A stretch of 64,000 bases of DNA, taken from Corinectria fuckeliana. Lineage: Eukaryota; Ascomycota; Sordariomycetes; Hypocreales; Nectriaceae. Shown here piece by piece: positions 22,561-34,854 of the stretch. The DNA is taken from positions 1-64,000 of the forward strand of contig WPDH01000476.1 of NCBI GenBank assembly GCA_019137255.1, written 5' to 3'. Positions within the stretch are counted from its first letter, which is position 1; each line of letters opens with the position of its first letter. Under the pieces are notes generated by a model. It saw only the letters and a program-made list of their open reading frames with translations, was not told the origin of the DNA and did not search any database. A program made the position numbers and the translations under genes.

Positions 22561-25500
22561 TATACTGACACTGATACCCACGGCATGATGGAGGAGCATC
22601 CTTAGAATGATATCGGCGAGAGTGTGCGATTTACTTCCGACTGGTTTCTCTGAGAATACTTTGAGGTTTCCTTGTCCCATCGAATCGGAATTTAGGCACG
22701 GCTTGCAGAGCAGGCAACACCTCCCAGACAGTCTTCATGGGATGTATACCGTGTTACGAGGCACTGTACGGCAAAGTGCATAATGGTGCGTTAGCTAAGA
22801 TGACTGCTTTAGCTGTTGGCTACTTGCTATCTATGGTTCATTCTTCTCAACGTGGCGCGCTACTTGTGCCATCGGGCTTGCAAAACGGCCAAAATAGGGA
22901 GAAAGCCACCTGTAGGGGATGCAGGCCCATCGGGCTTGGGAGCCGTGATCTTCATGTTCGGGCTGAGCAGTGTCCAGTGTGTCGTTTCTTTCGACGGCTA
23001 GAATTAGGTGGCGAACCATGATTCACGAGTGTCATCTTCTCGCCTGTGCTGGGCCTTTCAGCTGAGCCCACCAGACTGAACTTTTCACAGGAGAGAAAAG
23101 CGTCCTCTAGAGCTTGGTTCGATGTGCTCGCTGCAGGCTCGAGACCGTAGTCACGGAAAACAGGGCGCTTGTCCGTCACCTACGGATCCTTGCCTGGCCA
23201 TCGCAGTGGTAAACACCTATTCCTCCGTGATGACAACATCAAGTTACCAACATTTTGAGCGGTCAGTGGGAGAAAACGCACTCCTCCATTGCGCAGGCCC
23301 CGCCATGTCAAACTGGCCAGGCGCCCACTCGCAAAGATGTATGTCTCAAGGGCACACCACTTACACCCGTGGCACAAGCCCAATAACTAACTCGCAAGCC
23401 ATCGCAGCATGACACCGGCAAGTGCCGCAGCAAAAACACGCAAAACAAGGCGAAGCCCTAGCGTCCAAGTCCTAGATATTCCTGTCCAAGGATAGATCAG
23501 TCAACCAAGGCGCCCGGCTCGTGTTGACCCCTCATTTGCGGCTGGGTAGAGACAAGCTGTGTCAGTGACACCCGGTGAGCAACTGAGGAATAAGCAAACA
23601 CCTTCGCGGGCCAATAATTATGCGACGGTCCAATCAATCAGCGGGGGCGAGGAATAAGACTTCTAATATTGCACATATCAAGCCGGTAACCGTGCCTGGA
23701 CGTCACCCTGCCGGTACTTCGGATTTTGGAGGGTATACGAGAATCCGATGAGAAGCCTCAATTGATGGTTTTGCGGTATACGAGTACCCGACTTTAGATA
23801 TCGCCACAAACCTTGTGAACCATCAGCTCGTGGTTCTTTCAACGGCAAGATACGGGCATCTAGCTACACGCCCAAGATCCTCTACGCCTGTTTGGACATC
23901 TCACTCCTTCCACGACAAAAGCCCACTCTCCGCAGTCTCAGCTCTATGCATAGTAAAAAGCATGAGCTTGGCTATGAGTCCAGTAATAAGAATGCAGGAG
24001 GGGTGAGCGGGGGGCGTCAGCAGGGAACAGCGCTGCAGACCTGCACGAAGAGCCGATGCAAGCTAAGTAGGTAGTCAAGGTGCCGCCGGTTGGCCCAGGA
24101 GAAAGGGCACACCGCCATCAACGATGATGTTTTTTGTTCTCGGCGACAGTACTTGCCGTGGAGAGGCTTTCCCTGAAGAGAGAGACCTCTCGAAAATAGG
24201 GCCACTGACTATGCCTCCGCTGCCATCGCCACACTAAGCTGACGAGAGCTGCCAAGTAGCACGAGGATAGCTTCAACTCCACGCCAAGAACGTGTCAACG
24301 GCAGAGCTTATGTTCCCGACCGGCCTCAGACCGTATTGGGACCACGTAGGTACGCTATTATAAGCAGCATCAACATGCTCCACCTCGTCGCATCCCACGA
24401 CCCACGGAGTATCTTGCAGTCCTGCGGATGCGTTATCGGCATTCCCAGGCCAACAAAGGCGTCAGCCACCGACTAGGTTACCGCCCTCACCCCAACCTCC
24501 TCTACCCAATCTTGAGGTTCTGTCCATCCAGGGAGGATCCACAGTGATTGGGCACCGCCGACTGCAGCCGACTGGATTATGTGTCTCGGGTTGTCCGAGA
24601 GTGAGTATAATCCGGAAACGCCGCCGAACGTCGCGGTAGTATATGGACGGTAGACGCCGAAGCACAGCCGCACGGGGGTCAATTTGAAGCGATTTGTTCC
24701 ATGAAGGTCCCGGGCTTTTCACACTCGCTTCTTCGAGGAAGCGTATAAGGCGCTTTTGTGGCGGATTCGTGCTAGGACTGTTAAATGTAGATTGATGATT
24801 GTCATGATCATACACTGACAGTTTACTAGCAAGTACCTTGGGTATCTTCTTCTTAAGTAACCGCGCATCGTTCTGTTTAAGCTGTACAACTTGTCTACTT
24901 CGGCTGTATATCACGTTCCTACACGGGCCTCTGTCCTTCATTTTCCACCTTGCTTTGTTAATCGTAATCTCACTCTTGATAAAAGCAATACTCAGGGCAG
25001 GGCATCAGGGCAATATGGTACCGGGTATTATACATAGCGCCTCGCGGTACAAAAAGGTGGGCTTACAGCTTGAATGTTCAGACACCTATTACAGCCCGAA
25101 TAGCACAACTGTAGTTTTTAGGTCAAAGTAAACGGTTTGCTAAGGAGTTATTCAGAAGCCAGTTTGCGGCACTCCTTCCGTCCTGGTACAGCTTCGACTG
25201 GCTGGATTGGGTGTGCCCTAGCTGTATAGATGTCGAAAACGCCTCAAGGATCTTGCTCCTGCGGGTATGAGAACAGAAACGAGTGATGGACAAGCTGTAA
25301 ATAATAAGCAACTTCTTCAGTCCTACTACCAATTGTTTGGTGTTCACCATAAATCCTTGGAACCCGGATTATAGTCGTCATGCCAGGCCAGGACGAGAGT
25401 TCAAGCTTCCCATGATACCGGGACCTGCGGTTGCCCCAGCAGCTCCACCAAAGCATCCCTTCTTTCTTAATTCAGTCATCATTCACCTCAGTGCTAAAGT

Positions 25501-25765
25501 ATTACTAGCTCAGTTCACTGCTACCTGCTGCTCCTTCACGCCAAAGTCAGGTGACCCTAACTCCGTGATGTTCATCGAACACATCCAAGACCCGCTAATT
25601 TTCCTCTTGTCAACAACCGCATCTCTAAGCTCCCCCGACCTTTTTTGTCTCTACAATTTCCTCTCGACTTGCTCTTGCTTTCTTTAATCGACACCTTGAA
25701 ACTACGAGCCCGGATACTCAGAGTCGTCAGTCTCGGGCCAAGCCTTCGGGTTCATCTCCGGCGCA
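22561..25765. other. Gene-free interval between regulator and MFS pseudogene
   Basis: No gene recognised on either strand. It contains the second copy of a dispersed repeat at about 24965-25095. The last few hundred bases are C/T-rich leader sequence before the MFS start at 25766. Confidence 0.5.
24965..25095 (+). repeat. Dispersed repeat, copy 2 (inverted relative to copy at 13.8 kb)
   Basis: The reverse complement contains CATTCAAGCTGTAAGCCCAC followed 47 bp later by CCTGATGCCCTG, matching the repeat at 13780-13925. Plus-strand reading gives AGHQGNMV and RYKKVGLQLECSDTYY. The boundaries are not defined. Confidence 0.6.
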
Positions 25766-27425
25766 ATGCCCGCGTCTTCTCGACCTCAGTCTCTCGTTCA
25801 TCCCGGCCGTCCATCCACGTCGTCATCGATCAGAACCAGCATCGCAAACGACATCTTTCCCTACGTAGACAGTAACGAAGTCCCGCCATGGGATAGTTCG
25901 AGCCCTCCGACCTCCGCTTTCAGCACGCCGGACAAGCCCAAGGAAGAGGGCGAGCCGGTCGCCATTACAGATGGAGGCGTACGCGCTTGGCTTGTTGTTT
26001 GGGGTGGCTTCTTGAACTTCACCACAGCTTTCGGTGTGTTTTATCTGCCGTATCCATCTGGCGGTGCGCTGGAAAGCACGGCATCTGCTCACACACTTAG
26101 GCATCATGAACTCCTTTGGTGTCTTCCAAGGGTTCTACACAGACCACATCCTCAATGATCATCTAGTTTCTACGGTGGCTTAGATTGGCAGTGTTCAGGT
26201 ATGCTCCATCGACAAGCCCGAAGATGCGTGAAGATGCAACTCCTAATCGCTAACATAGCTTTTCTTGATGTTCGTTGGCGGTCTTTTTGTTGGCCCTGCG
26301 TTCGACCGCTGGGGAGCTCGACGTATTATGATCCCTGGCGCCATCATTTGTCTCCTGTCTTACGTCGCCACCAGCTTTTCTACTAAGTATTACCAGCTTC
26401 TTCTGTCACAAGGCTTCCTCTTTGGTATTAGAAATGCCATGTTGTGAGTTGTCGCCACGTCTAGTAGTCCAACTGCGCGTGAACATCTATTCTAACGGCC
26501 TTAAAGGTACTATCCCACAGCCAGTGCAATTGCTGAATGGTTCGATAAACGCCGAGGCCTCGCTCTCGGTTTGGCCATCTCTGGCTCATCCATTGGTGGC
26601 ATTCTTTGGCCGCTGGTCATCGGAAAGCTTTTGGAGACACTGGGCTTTCCATGGACAAATCGCATCCTCGCTTTTGCTTCGCTCCCTCTCCTCGCCATCG
26701 CCTGCTTCCTCGTCAAGGAGCGAAAGGGAACCACAGGTCACGATACCCACGGGCGCAAACTCAGATCTCCTCCAAAGATCTCCAAGGAGATCTTCCAACG
26801 CCACTTTCTCGTCCTCGGTGCCGCGCTCTTTTTCATATTCATGGGAATGCTCCTACCCTTCAACTACATCGGTCTCTACGCGCAGTCAAGCGGACTGTCC
26901 GATACCATGGGGAACAATCTCCTGGCTATTTGCTACGCAGGGTCCGTGATTGGGAGGATATCGACAGGCTGGATTGCCGACAGGCTTGGCAGGTAACAGG
27001 CATGACCTTTCTCTCGAGGTGTGACGCGTCACTGACTGAACGTGCGAAGATTCAACGTCTTACTGGCCTTGACGATTACGACGAGCGCGCTGATATTTTC
27101 CTGGATCGGACTGAAACACTTGCCAGGCCAACTGGTATTTGTGATCCTTTTTGGATTATGCTCCGGGGGACTCGTACCCCTTGGATCTGCATGCGTTGCC
27201 CAAACGACCGTCGACATGGGACACATCGGTCTTCGCATCGGCGTCATGATGGCGCTTTGCTCGCCAGGCGCGCTCACGGCAAATCCCATTGGAGGGGTAC
27301 TAGAAGCTAGGGCACATAGCTGGGCTGTAGTCCACATCTTCTCGGGCTCAGTCATGCTTCTGGGTGGCTTTTTCCTTGTCTGGGCGAGAATGCTTTGGGC
27401 TAGCCGTTGGAGGGTGATTGTTTGA
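25766..27425 (+). pseudogene. MFS transporter, monocarboxylate-transporter type, with one in-frame TAG
   Basis: Exons 25766-26033, 26101-26198, 26259-26443, 26507-26992 and 27050-27425 join in frame to 471 codons including the final stop, the usual length for fungal MCT-like carriers. All four introns have GT-AG ends and short lengths (57-67 nt). The protein has a hydrophilic N-terminus, then GVRAWLVVWGGFLNFTTAFG, FGVFQGFYTDHIL, MFVGGLFVGPAFDRWGARR, YYPTASAIAEWFDKRRGLAL, SGSSIGGILWPLVIGKLLET and AGSVIGRISTGWIADRLGRF, all typical of the family. The one defect is TAG at 26181-26183, in the position of the conserved Trp of the WIGSVQ motif (TGG to TAG). Everything downstream is intact, so this is a recent pseudogene, a sequencing or consensus error, or a readthrough case. 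The substrate is unknown. Confidence 0.8.
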
Positions 27426-28057
27426 TGGACTTATTAGAGTTAACGGTTAACGAGCTGAACTACCTTGACCTTGTACAATAACGAATTAATTCAACATTAG
27501 CAATAGATATCCTTTCCTGAGAGTTGTGAGACTGCTCCCTTGAACTTTGACGGGGAGGGAATTGGCAATACGACGGCATTAAAAGGGCCTATGTAGATAT
27601 TTCGGTCTTCCCTGAACGCATCTCGGCAACCTAAGTTCTGTGTTAGCTCTCCGGATGACTGTTAAATGGCCAGTTCCTCTGCAAGTCTTCTCTCAAATGT
27701 AGTTCGCAGGCTTCTGCGGTTTGCCGATGCCACGCTCCGGTGGAGATCAGGCTAGACCTATTAACCACTCGTGACGGAGATGAGGTCGCGGTATAGAGAC
27801 GAGAGCGAGAAGTGCTAAATGTATATTCAAAAGCCAATTACTCTTATCTATACTGTAACGACGCACCCGATTTTTGGGGCTGTTTTTTAGTTCTAATTCG
27901 AAGGAAAAGAGAGACGTTGATATTGTCCACAAGAGAATGCACGACGGAATCGCTAAAGGGCCACCATATGCGTGCCCATGACAAGTTCGCCAGACCCAAA
28001 AACAGTACACTAGTGTAATCATAATAATAACACAAAAGGCTTAAAACTCCAAGATAA
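27426..28057. other. Convergent intergenic region
   Basis: Separates the convergent MFS pseudogene and IFRD gene. No coding signal or repeat was seen; it presumably holds both 3' UTRs. Confidence 0.6.
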
Positions 28058-29431
28058 TCATCTCTTTCCGCCTTTGGGCGCGGGGTGCTTGGGAGGCTTC
28101 TTGGAGGCGTTGATGTCCTTGGTGAAGTCGGCGTCGCTGAGACAGTCGGAAACGACAGGGTTCGTCCACATGTGCCTCTCCAGGTGGCCGCCAAAAATGA
28201 GCTTCAGCATGTCCACGCGCGAGGAGAGAGACCATGTGTCGATGGTGGCGACGTTGTTGCCGAGGCGGATTTTCAGACGGTAGCCGAATTCCACGACGCC
28301 GTCTTCGTTGGCCTCGGCAGCAGATAGCCTGTTCCTCTTGTCGGGGGCGAAGCCAGCCTCCGAGTAGCCGGGGCCGACTCCCCGTTCCAGCGAGGTGACG
28401 ACGCTGCTCAGGGTGTCCCGCAGGCTCTTGCGGTTCTTCTTGGAGACGTGCTTTGCGCTTTGCTTGGTCAGCTCCTTCATGCGGCCGACCAACCGCTGCG
28501 GGTCGTACGGGAGCTGGAAGGTTTCGCCCGTCTCCGTCTCGTGCTTTCGCGACGCTTCGAAAATGAGCGCGATGCAGGCGGCGGCGTGGGACTGGACCTG
28601 TACGTCGCTGCTGTCGAGCTGATCGACAAAGGCGTCGAGGGCCAAGTCGGCCGTGGCCGAAAGGTCCTCCACATGGCTCGCAACAAAGGCCCATGCTTGG
28701 AGGGCGGCGGCCACAATGAGGCCGCTGTCGTGCGACTCGACGCTCTCTCCGTCGGTCTGCACAATTTCGAGGAGGTAGTCGAGGGTGTCTTGTGCAGCGT
28801 CCTCGGCGCCACCGCCGTAGAGAACGGCGAAGCACTGGGCATAGATGGCCCAAGCCTCGCAATCTTCATCGTCTTCGTCGTGTACGATTTGCTTCAGGGC
28901 GGTGATGGCGTGTTCGAAGACGTTGGCGTCCTCGGAGGTGCTCAGGGTCAGTATGAAGGCCTGAAGGCCGAGAATGCGTTCCCGGGCGGTCATGCCTCGA
29001 TTTGCCTGTCGGAGGAAGAGCTCCGCAAGTTCGGTGGCGGCTTCATCGAGCCACTCGTGGGTCTGAGACGTGTAACGATTCCGCAAGATCTTGATGTACA
29101 GCTCCACCAAGTGCTCCCGGGTGTCGCTGTTGTTGTGCTTTCGGTCCTGGAGCTCGTCGATGAGTCCCCTTGCGTCGAAAGAACTGATTCCGTCTTCGCC
29201 GAGTTCAATCGCCGACGATCCAGCAGAGCTCACGGACACGTTGTCAATGTCATCGTCGTCGTCGGTGACGTCAGAGCCCGCCCGGCTGTTACCCGCTGAG
29301 TGGGCAGGTGTAGTCAGGAGCGAGGCCATGGGCGAATCGCGGGGTGTGTGGCCGAGCGATGAGCGTCCAGATTTTTGGGCCTTTCTGGAGACGGTCTTGC
29401 CCTCGGATCTCAAGGCTCGTACGTGGTTCAT
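28058..29431 (-). CDS. IFRD (interferon-related developmental regulator) domain protein
   Basis: A single-exon 457 aa protein. The N-terminus is basic (MNHVRALRSEGKTVSRKAQK), followed by an acidic patch (DVTDDDDDIDNVSVSS). An alpha-helical HEAT/ARM-like region spans about residues 80-330, with repeated helices such as LVELYIKILRNRYTSQTHEW and TARERILGLQAFILTLS, as in the IFRD N-terminal family. A C-terminal block follows (VEFGYRLKIRLGNNVATIDT; SRVDMLKLIFGGHLERHMW), and the end is basic (KKPPKHPAPKGGKR). Family members in animals are nuclear co-regulators; fungal members are poorly characterised and may act in transcription or translation. It is oriented away from the FHA gene, with a 3 kb gap between. 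Confidence 0.9.
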   Translation of the reverse strand: MNHVRALRSEGKTVSRKAQKSGRSSLGHTPRDSPMASLLTTPAHSAGNSRAGSDVTDDDDDIDNVSVSSAGSSAIELGEDGISSFDARGLIDELQDRKHNNSDTREHLVELYIKILRNRYTSQTHEWLDEAATELAELFLRQANRGMTARERILGLQAFILTLSTSEDANVFEHAITALKQIVHDEDDEDCEAWAIYAQCFAVLYGGGAEDAAQDTLDYLLEIVQTDGESVESHDSGLIVAAALQAWAFVASHVEDLSATADLALDAFVDQLDSSDVQVQSHAAACIALIFEASRKHETETGETFQLPYDPQRLVGRMKELTKQSAKHVSKKNRKSLRDTLSSVVTSLERGVGPGYSEAGFAPDKRNRLSAAEANEDGVVEFGYRLKIRLGNNVATIDTWSLSSRVDMLKLIFGGHLERHMWTNPVVSDCLSDADFTKDINASKKPPKHPAPKGGKR

Positions 29432-32400
29432 GGTGACTGATGAAGGAGGTTGGTCGAGGACGAGCGGATCGAGTGGTGTCTGGGATCGCGGCGTCGCAAA
29501 AGATATTGGTGTCGAGTGGGTCTAGTTCTAGTCGTAGACGAAGAGCGAAAGCTGACGAGGAATACTGAGGATCGTGTCTAGCAGGCGATCCTCGTCGTGT
29601 TGGAAAAGTTGGTCAGGCTGGTATGTTTTTGGGTCTGGGTCGACTAAGATGGGACGAGCAGGCGGCAATGTTTGTGTTGTAGGTGTAGCCGGGCGTAAAA
29701 TCCATGGGGGATATCGAAGATTGGTCGACACTGAACACTCTGAACTGTACTGACGGTGATGGATGGGCCGGGACAAAGAAGTATTCTTCGCAGAGCCAAA
29801 TAAGAGAGTAAGGGGTCAAGAGCAGAGAAAAGAAGAGGAAAGGAAGGGTGGATGAATAATAAACCAAGCTGGACTGGGTTGTGGCGTGGCAGAGCTACCT
29901 ACTACGTAGGCCTAATTAGTAGGCATGACGACCCTTTGGTGGTCTGTAAGGCGAACCCTTTTTTTTGTGCGAGCAGGCATGCCTGCAAATCATCAGTACC
30001 TAGGCTACTTCGTACACTCCCTCGAGCAGCCAGGGTCAGCTGCTAGCCATCATATCATCCCCAACAGTGGAACATTGGAGCGAACAGGTCAGTCTGTCAC
30101 TGAAAGGCCGCTGGGCCAGTCCAACAGCCCTCTCTCACTTGCTCACCAACTACGTAATTCGTGCAAGTCTACGTAAACAGTTGCTCCGTTCCGTGGCAGA
30201 GGAAGTGGCCGATCGTGCTAGAGAAACACCCCATCAGGCGCTAACCAAGATGTCCCCCCAGTCCCCCGCCGTCCCGTCCCACAGCAAGGCGCTGAATCCT
30301 TGTCCCGGTGAGCGTCATAGATCACTTTACGCGCTGGGCTGCGTCCCACATCGTGCTCTGTGGCTCCCTGGTCGCTGACGATGCAGTGAATAGCAAGCAA
30401 CCTGGGCCATCGGCGGGGTTGGTTGCGTTGGACATGGTCAACCAGAGCGCAAGTGAATAAATGAGAAGAGTGCGCGTCCTGCGGGAGGGTATCGTCGTCT
30501 CTCCGGAAAGTTGGCTGATTGCCGCTGGAGGACACGGTGTGTAAACTCACAGACACGGTCGAGTAATACTGTGTCTTCCGATCTGCGCCCTTCCACCGTT
30601 GTGTCAGCTGTACGTCACTTGCTCCTCATCCCCGAGACCTTTTTGAGTGTTGTCCCGTAAAGCCTCCCAGATTTTCTGGTAGAATCTTCGTACATAAGAC
30701 AAGTTTCCCCAAAGACGCCTGATATTGCACCAACTTGTTTAGCAAAAGATTCGAAAGAATATGCTCGAGGAAGGGATTTAGAACATGGAGCGATGCGGCA
30801 TGGAAGGGAAACGAGAGGGAAACGAGAGACTCGGCTATGGTGATTCGAAACAGCAAATACGCACTTGCTTGTATGCACCCGCAGCCTTCAAGTTGAGACC
30901 CGAGATTCCGCACGTGCACGAGGTGTGACTGTTGCTGTAAAGTGCTCCTAGCGGATCATTGGACAAGCTGCCTGGCAGTGCACCCGGCAGATTCCATGTC
31001 TGATGGCCTAGGGGGTACCTAGGCAGTCATGCGAAATAAGGGCATCTCGGCCATCCTGCGCCCTTCTATCCGAATCCTCCGCCCAGCCAGAGTTAATACA
31101 AAGTACGCATCTGCGCATCTGCGTAGCCGGATTGCAACACCTGTCACAAGTACGCAAATGGGGTTTTCGTCGCGGCGGACGGCCTATGAGATAGCAGACC
31201 ACTTTAGGCGGGCGTTTGCGAACCAAGCCCAGTGCCCGGGCGATGCGCCATCGACTCAGGTGACAGAGGGACTGCACGTCTTCAGCTGACGGGAGCTTGA
31301 TACGGAACGACGAGCAGTGAGGCAAGTACAGGTAGCACCAGAAACGTGAGACGAGATACCACAGGCAGTACTGTGTGGTTATCATGTCGCAAGCTCCAGC
31401 TTAAACGATGTGACTTTGCTCACTACCCCGTCATGCCGTTCGCGAGTTAGTGTCGGGTCTTGGGTGCCAGATTCCTCCCCCTCTTCTGCCGCCTAGCCAT
31501 CCCCTCGATCCCCTCCATCTAATCTAGGTGGCATGCTTCCGATCCTCATCCGGATGTGACCCTTTTGTCTCGCCTGTCGTTGTTTGCCTTCCTGCCAAAG
31601 CACTGCCCCGTCGGGCTTGCGTTGGGCGTTGTATCGAAAGCCTCCGGTCGTATTTGATCGTAGTCCGGTAAGCACCGCTCCATATATCTAGTGCGGGGAC
31701 TCTGAGGGTGAAGTGCGAATAGAAGCCCAGGGGTGCGGCACAGGGTGGGGCACCTCCTGGAGCCAAGCTCGCTGAACTGTATGTAGGTAGGTCGGCACTG
31801 TAAGAGCCTACGTACGCCGGGCCTCAGACGAAACCTTTCAACGAAGCGAATGAATCATCGCTCCTTTCCTGCCTTCTTTCATCTCCTCTTTTCATCTAAT
31901 CTACTCCTTTCATCTCAGCTCCATCCTCTGGAGATCATAGAGAAGAAGCACAGAGACACTGTCCGCCGACGTCCAGGCCTGTCCCCACTAATCCTTAGCG
32001 GTCTACCGCCTAGAGGCAACTAGTTATCGACCCCCGCCAACGTCCGATAAGCGGCTTATCGCTGCTTGCTGTCTGCCTGATACGGCATCGACCTCATTCA
32101 CGGTTGCCCCACCTTGCCTTCACCTTCCGGGCCACCCAGCACATCACCTTCCGTGTTTCCATCTCTCTCCCTCCTCTGCCTCACGCCTCTCTGCCTTTTC
32201 GGCCTTCCCTTTTCTACAACCTTTGGCCCTTTTTTCATCCCTGCAAACATCTTCTTCGACCGCTTTCTCGTAACATCCGTCTCGAAAGCGACACTTACCT
32301 CGCCACATCCGTTCGACGGCCATCACTGCCTCAAGTCGAGTACCGCCGGGTACAAAGGGTGTTTGTGAGACGGCTGCCTACATCGTGCGACCCCTCACCT

Positions 32401-32473
32401 CGTCGAGTACCCTTAGAGTAGCGGTCCTTGAAAGATTTGCATCTACCCAGCGCAGCTTCTTCTCTCAAGCGAA
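29432..32473. other. 3 kb divergent promoter interval between IFRD and FHA genes
   Basis: No gene recognised. The ends are probably long 5' leaders; the FHA side (about 31850-32300) is strongly C/T-rich. No tRNA or repeat was identified. Confidence 0.5.
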
Positions 32474-34854
32474 ATGGCCGTGGCTCAATATCGCGATGAG
32501 GGTGAGGTTTCCCGTCTTAGTCGTCGGCGTCGCCCGCTAACACTACCCCAGTGCTCGTCACCCTCACCGGCTTCGACGCTCCTCCCACCTTTTCGTTCCC
32601 TAACCGCCGTTTCTTCCTGACGAAGGAGAAGCCTGTCATGGATATCGGACGTACGAGTAAACGAAACTCCTCCTTCGAAGCGGCTAAGAACAATGCTTGG
32701 TTTGACTCGCCCGTCATGTCCCGTGACCACGCCCAGTTCAAGCTAGATGTCGACAAGCAGGTACGCTCTCTGCTGCTTTAAGTTCACCTGTGCGAACCTT
32801 GCTGACCCAGCTTGTAGAGAGTGTATATAAGGGACATCGGCTCCCTCCACGGCACTTTCAAAAACGATCTTCTTCTTGCCCGAAACGTCCGATCCCCTGT
32901 GGAAAACGGCGACATTATCCGATTCGGCATCCCTATCGAGAGAGGTTCGGACAAATACCCGCCTTGCACGATGGAAGCACATTTTAAATTCGGAATCACC
33001 AGGTAACTTTCTTGCCCTCGTCCTCTTGTTCTCGTGTTAACAGCTAACCTTGCTACCAGTCCCGAAGATCGCCCCAAGGTCTTCAGGGTTCCCGACGATT
33101 CAGATGTTGAAGACTCTAGCAGCGATGATGACCACAGTATCCGCAACAGCTCAGATATTCTGCGCAACACCAAGATCCGACCGGCTGCATTCCCATCGTC
33201 TTCGCCTAGCCAGTCACCCATCGACCTGACCGTCAACGATCAATATCCAATTTCCAACGTGAGGGGGGACAACGACTACAACACCAACGCACTCCCGCCT
33301 GTCCCCACTGCAGCCAAGCCCACAATGCAGGTCACTTATGTTGACCTGTCCTCACCTCCTCCAGAGCAGGTGACCGAATACAATGGGTTCTCTCCTATCT
33401 CACCAGAAGCCGTTTGGATGTTGGAAGCTGAAGCGGAAGACTGTGACCTTAACCTCTCCGACTCCACCGATATGGACACAGAAAGTTCTCGTGACTCGCC
33501 CAGCCAAATCCCAATGCTCTCACTCCGTCCTACCGACGCTCCCATGAAGTGTGTCAACCAAAATGATCTGGACCTAGAAGAGGACGACTTCAGGGAACAA
33601 GACGAATTCGAAGCCGAAGATTGTAGGTACCGCCAGAGTATCAGTATTGACACAATTCTAATTTTTACAGTTGCCAGTGACCAAGTCGAGAATTCGACTG
33701 ATCGAGGCAACGACGAATCACTCGAACAACTCAGTCCGATTCAAATTTGTGTCGGTGTCGACGAGGAGGACTCAAGCCTCGCCAATAACATTCACGAAGA
33801 GTGTGAGGCCAGCATTGCGGGAGCCTCCACGTCAGAGAATGCCGGACAAGACAACACTGAGTATGAAAACAACTGTCTGATGGCCATCAGAGGCATATTG
33901 AGCACTCAACTGCCACCCATCGAAGGGCCCAAGATGGCTTTGTCGCCTTGGGCGCAACCATGCTGCGTCCAACCACCGAGGCTTCCATCTATCTCGGAAG
34001 CTATGCCCCCTTACCCATCAACCCAAAGCGCATACAAAGCGGCCGAGTTGATGGGAGCCAAGACAGGAAAGATTGAGTACTTTATAGCCAGGGCTGAGAA
34101 CAAGAACTACGCCTTTCCCAGTGGCGTGGTCACCTGTGGTACTTCGGTCCCGGCCACTCAAGTCGAATCCTCGGACCGCATGGCCGATTCAAACAATTTG
34201 CCTCAGCAGCCTCGCGAAGCAGACTCATCGGCTCCCGAGCAATCGACATTAAGTGCTACCGAAGCACTGCCAACTCAAGTTGCTGCTCCATCTAGTCGCC
34301 TCGCGCCTTCGCCATGGACCGCATCCGGAGTCCAGTTCTTGAACTCCCCGCCCGAGGAAACACAGGAATCGCTCCAAAGCGAAACCTCCGTACTCGATGA
34401 AACTTCGGCTTATCAATACGAACTCAGCAAGAAGGCCGCGAATGGTCCAACTACTGAAGTTGAGGCCATCGAGGCCCAGCCCCCTGCTGCCAAGCGAACC
34501 CACATGGAAATCAGTGATATTCTTGAAGCCTCTAATGAGACCCGCGACCAAGAAGCTCCTCGTCCTCTGAAGAGAAAGGCGGAGGCAATTTCCGAGCCCG
34601 CGCTGGAGGAGTACGCAGATGAAAAAGTCACGTCCGTGATGCGGAAGAAGGCTCGTTCTGTAGCAGCCCAGAAACGGTTTCGTTTGCGAAAGAAGCACGC
34701 CCCAGTTACCGATATGGGTGCATCTACCACCTCAGACTCGACCATTCCTCCACCGGCCAAGCGTCTGCGCCGTTTCGCGGAGGTCGTTGGCTTTGCAGCC
34801 CTCGGTGGAGTTGCTGTCATGTCAGCGCTGATCGCAACGGCTCCCACACTCTGA
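32474..34854 (+). CDS. FHA-domain protein with C-terminal hydrophobic anchor, five exons
   Basis: Exons 32474-32501, 32552-32760, 32818-33002, 33060-33622 and 33671-34854 give 722 aa. The last intron (33623-33670, GTAGGT donor, TTTTTACAG acceptor) is 48 nt, so retention keeps the frame and gives 738 aa. The FHA domain lies near residues 15-130, with the phosphothreonine-binding signature GRTS, SRDH and GSLHGTFKN. A long disordered acidic middle follows (DSDVEDSSSDDDHS). Basic stretches near the C-terminus (AAKRTHMEIS; RKKARSVAAQKRFRLRKKHA) precede a final hydrophobic segment, VVGFAALGGVAVMSALIATA, that looks like a tail anchor. Tail-anchored FHA proteins in fungi include STRIPAK/Far-type signalling components, but I do not see the coiled coil of SLMAP/Far9-10, so the partner is left open. 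A C/T-rich leader precedes the start. Confidence 0.85.

Noticed and set aside
28448..29299. Long plus-strand frame opposite the IFRD gene (283 codons)
   Set aside because: Antisense shadow of the IFRD coding sequence; no independent motif.
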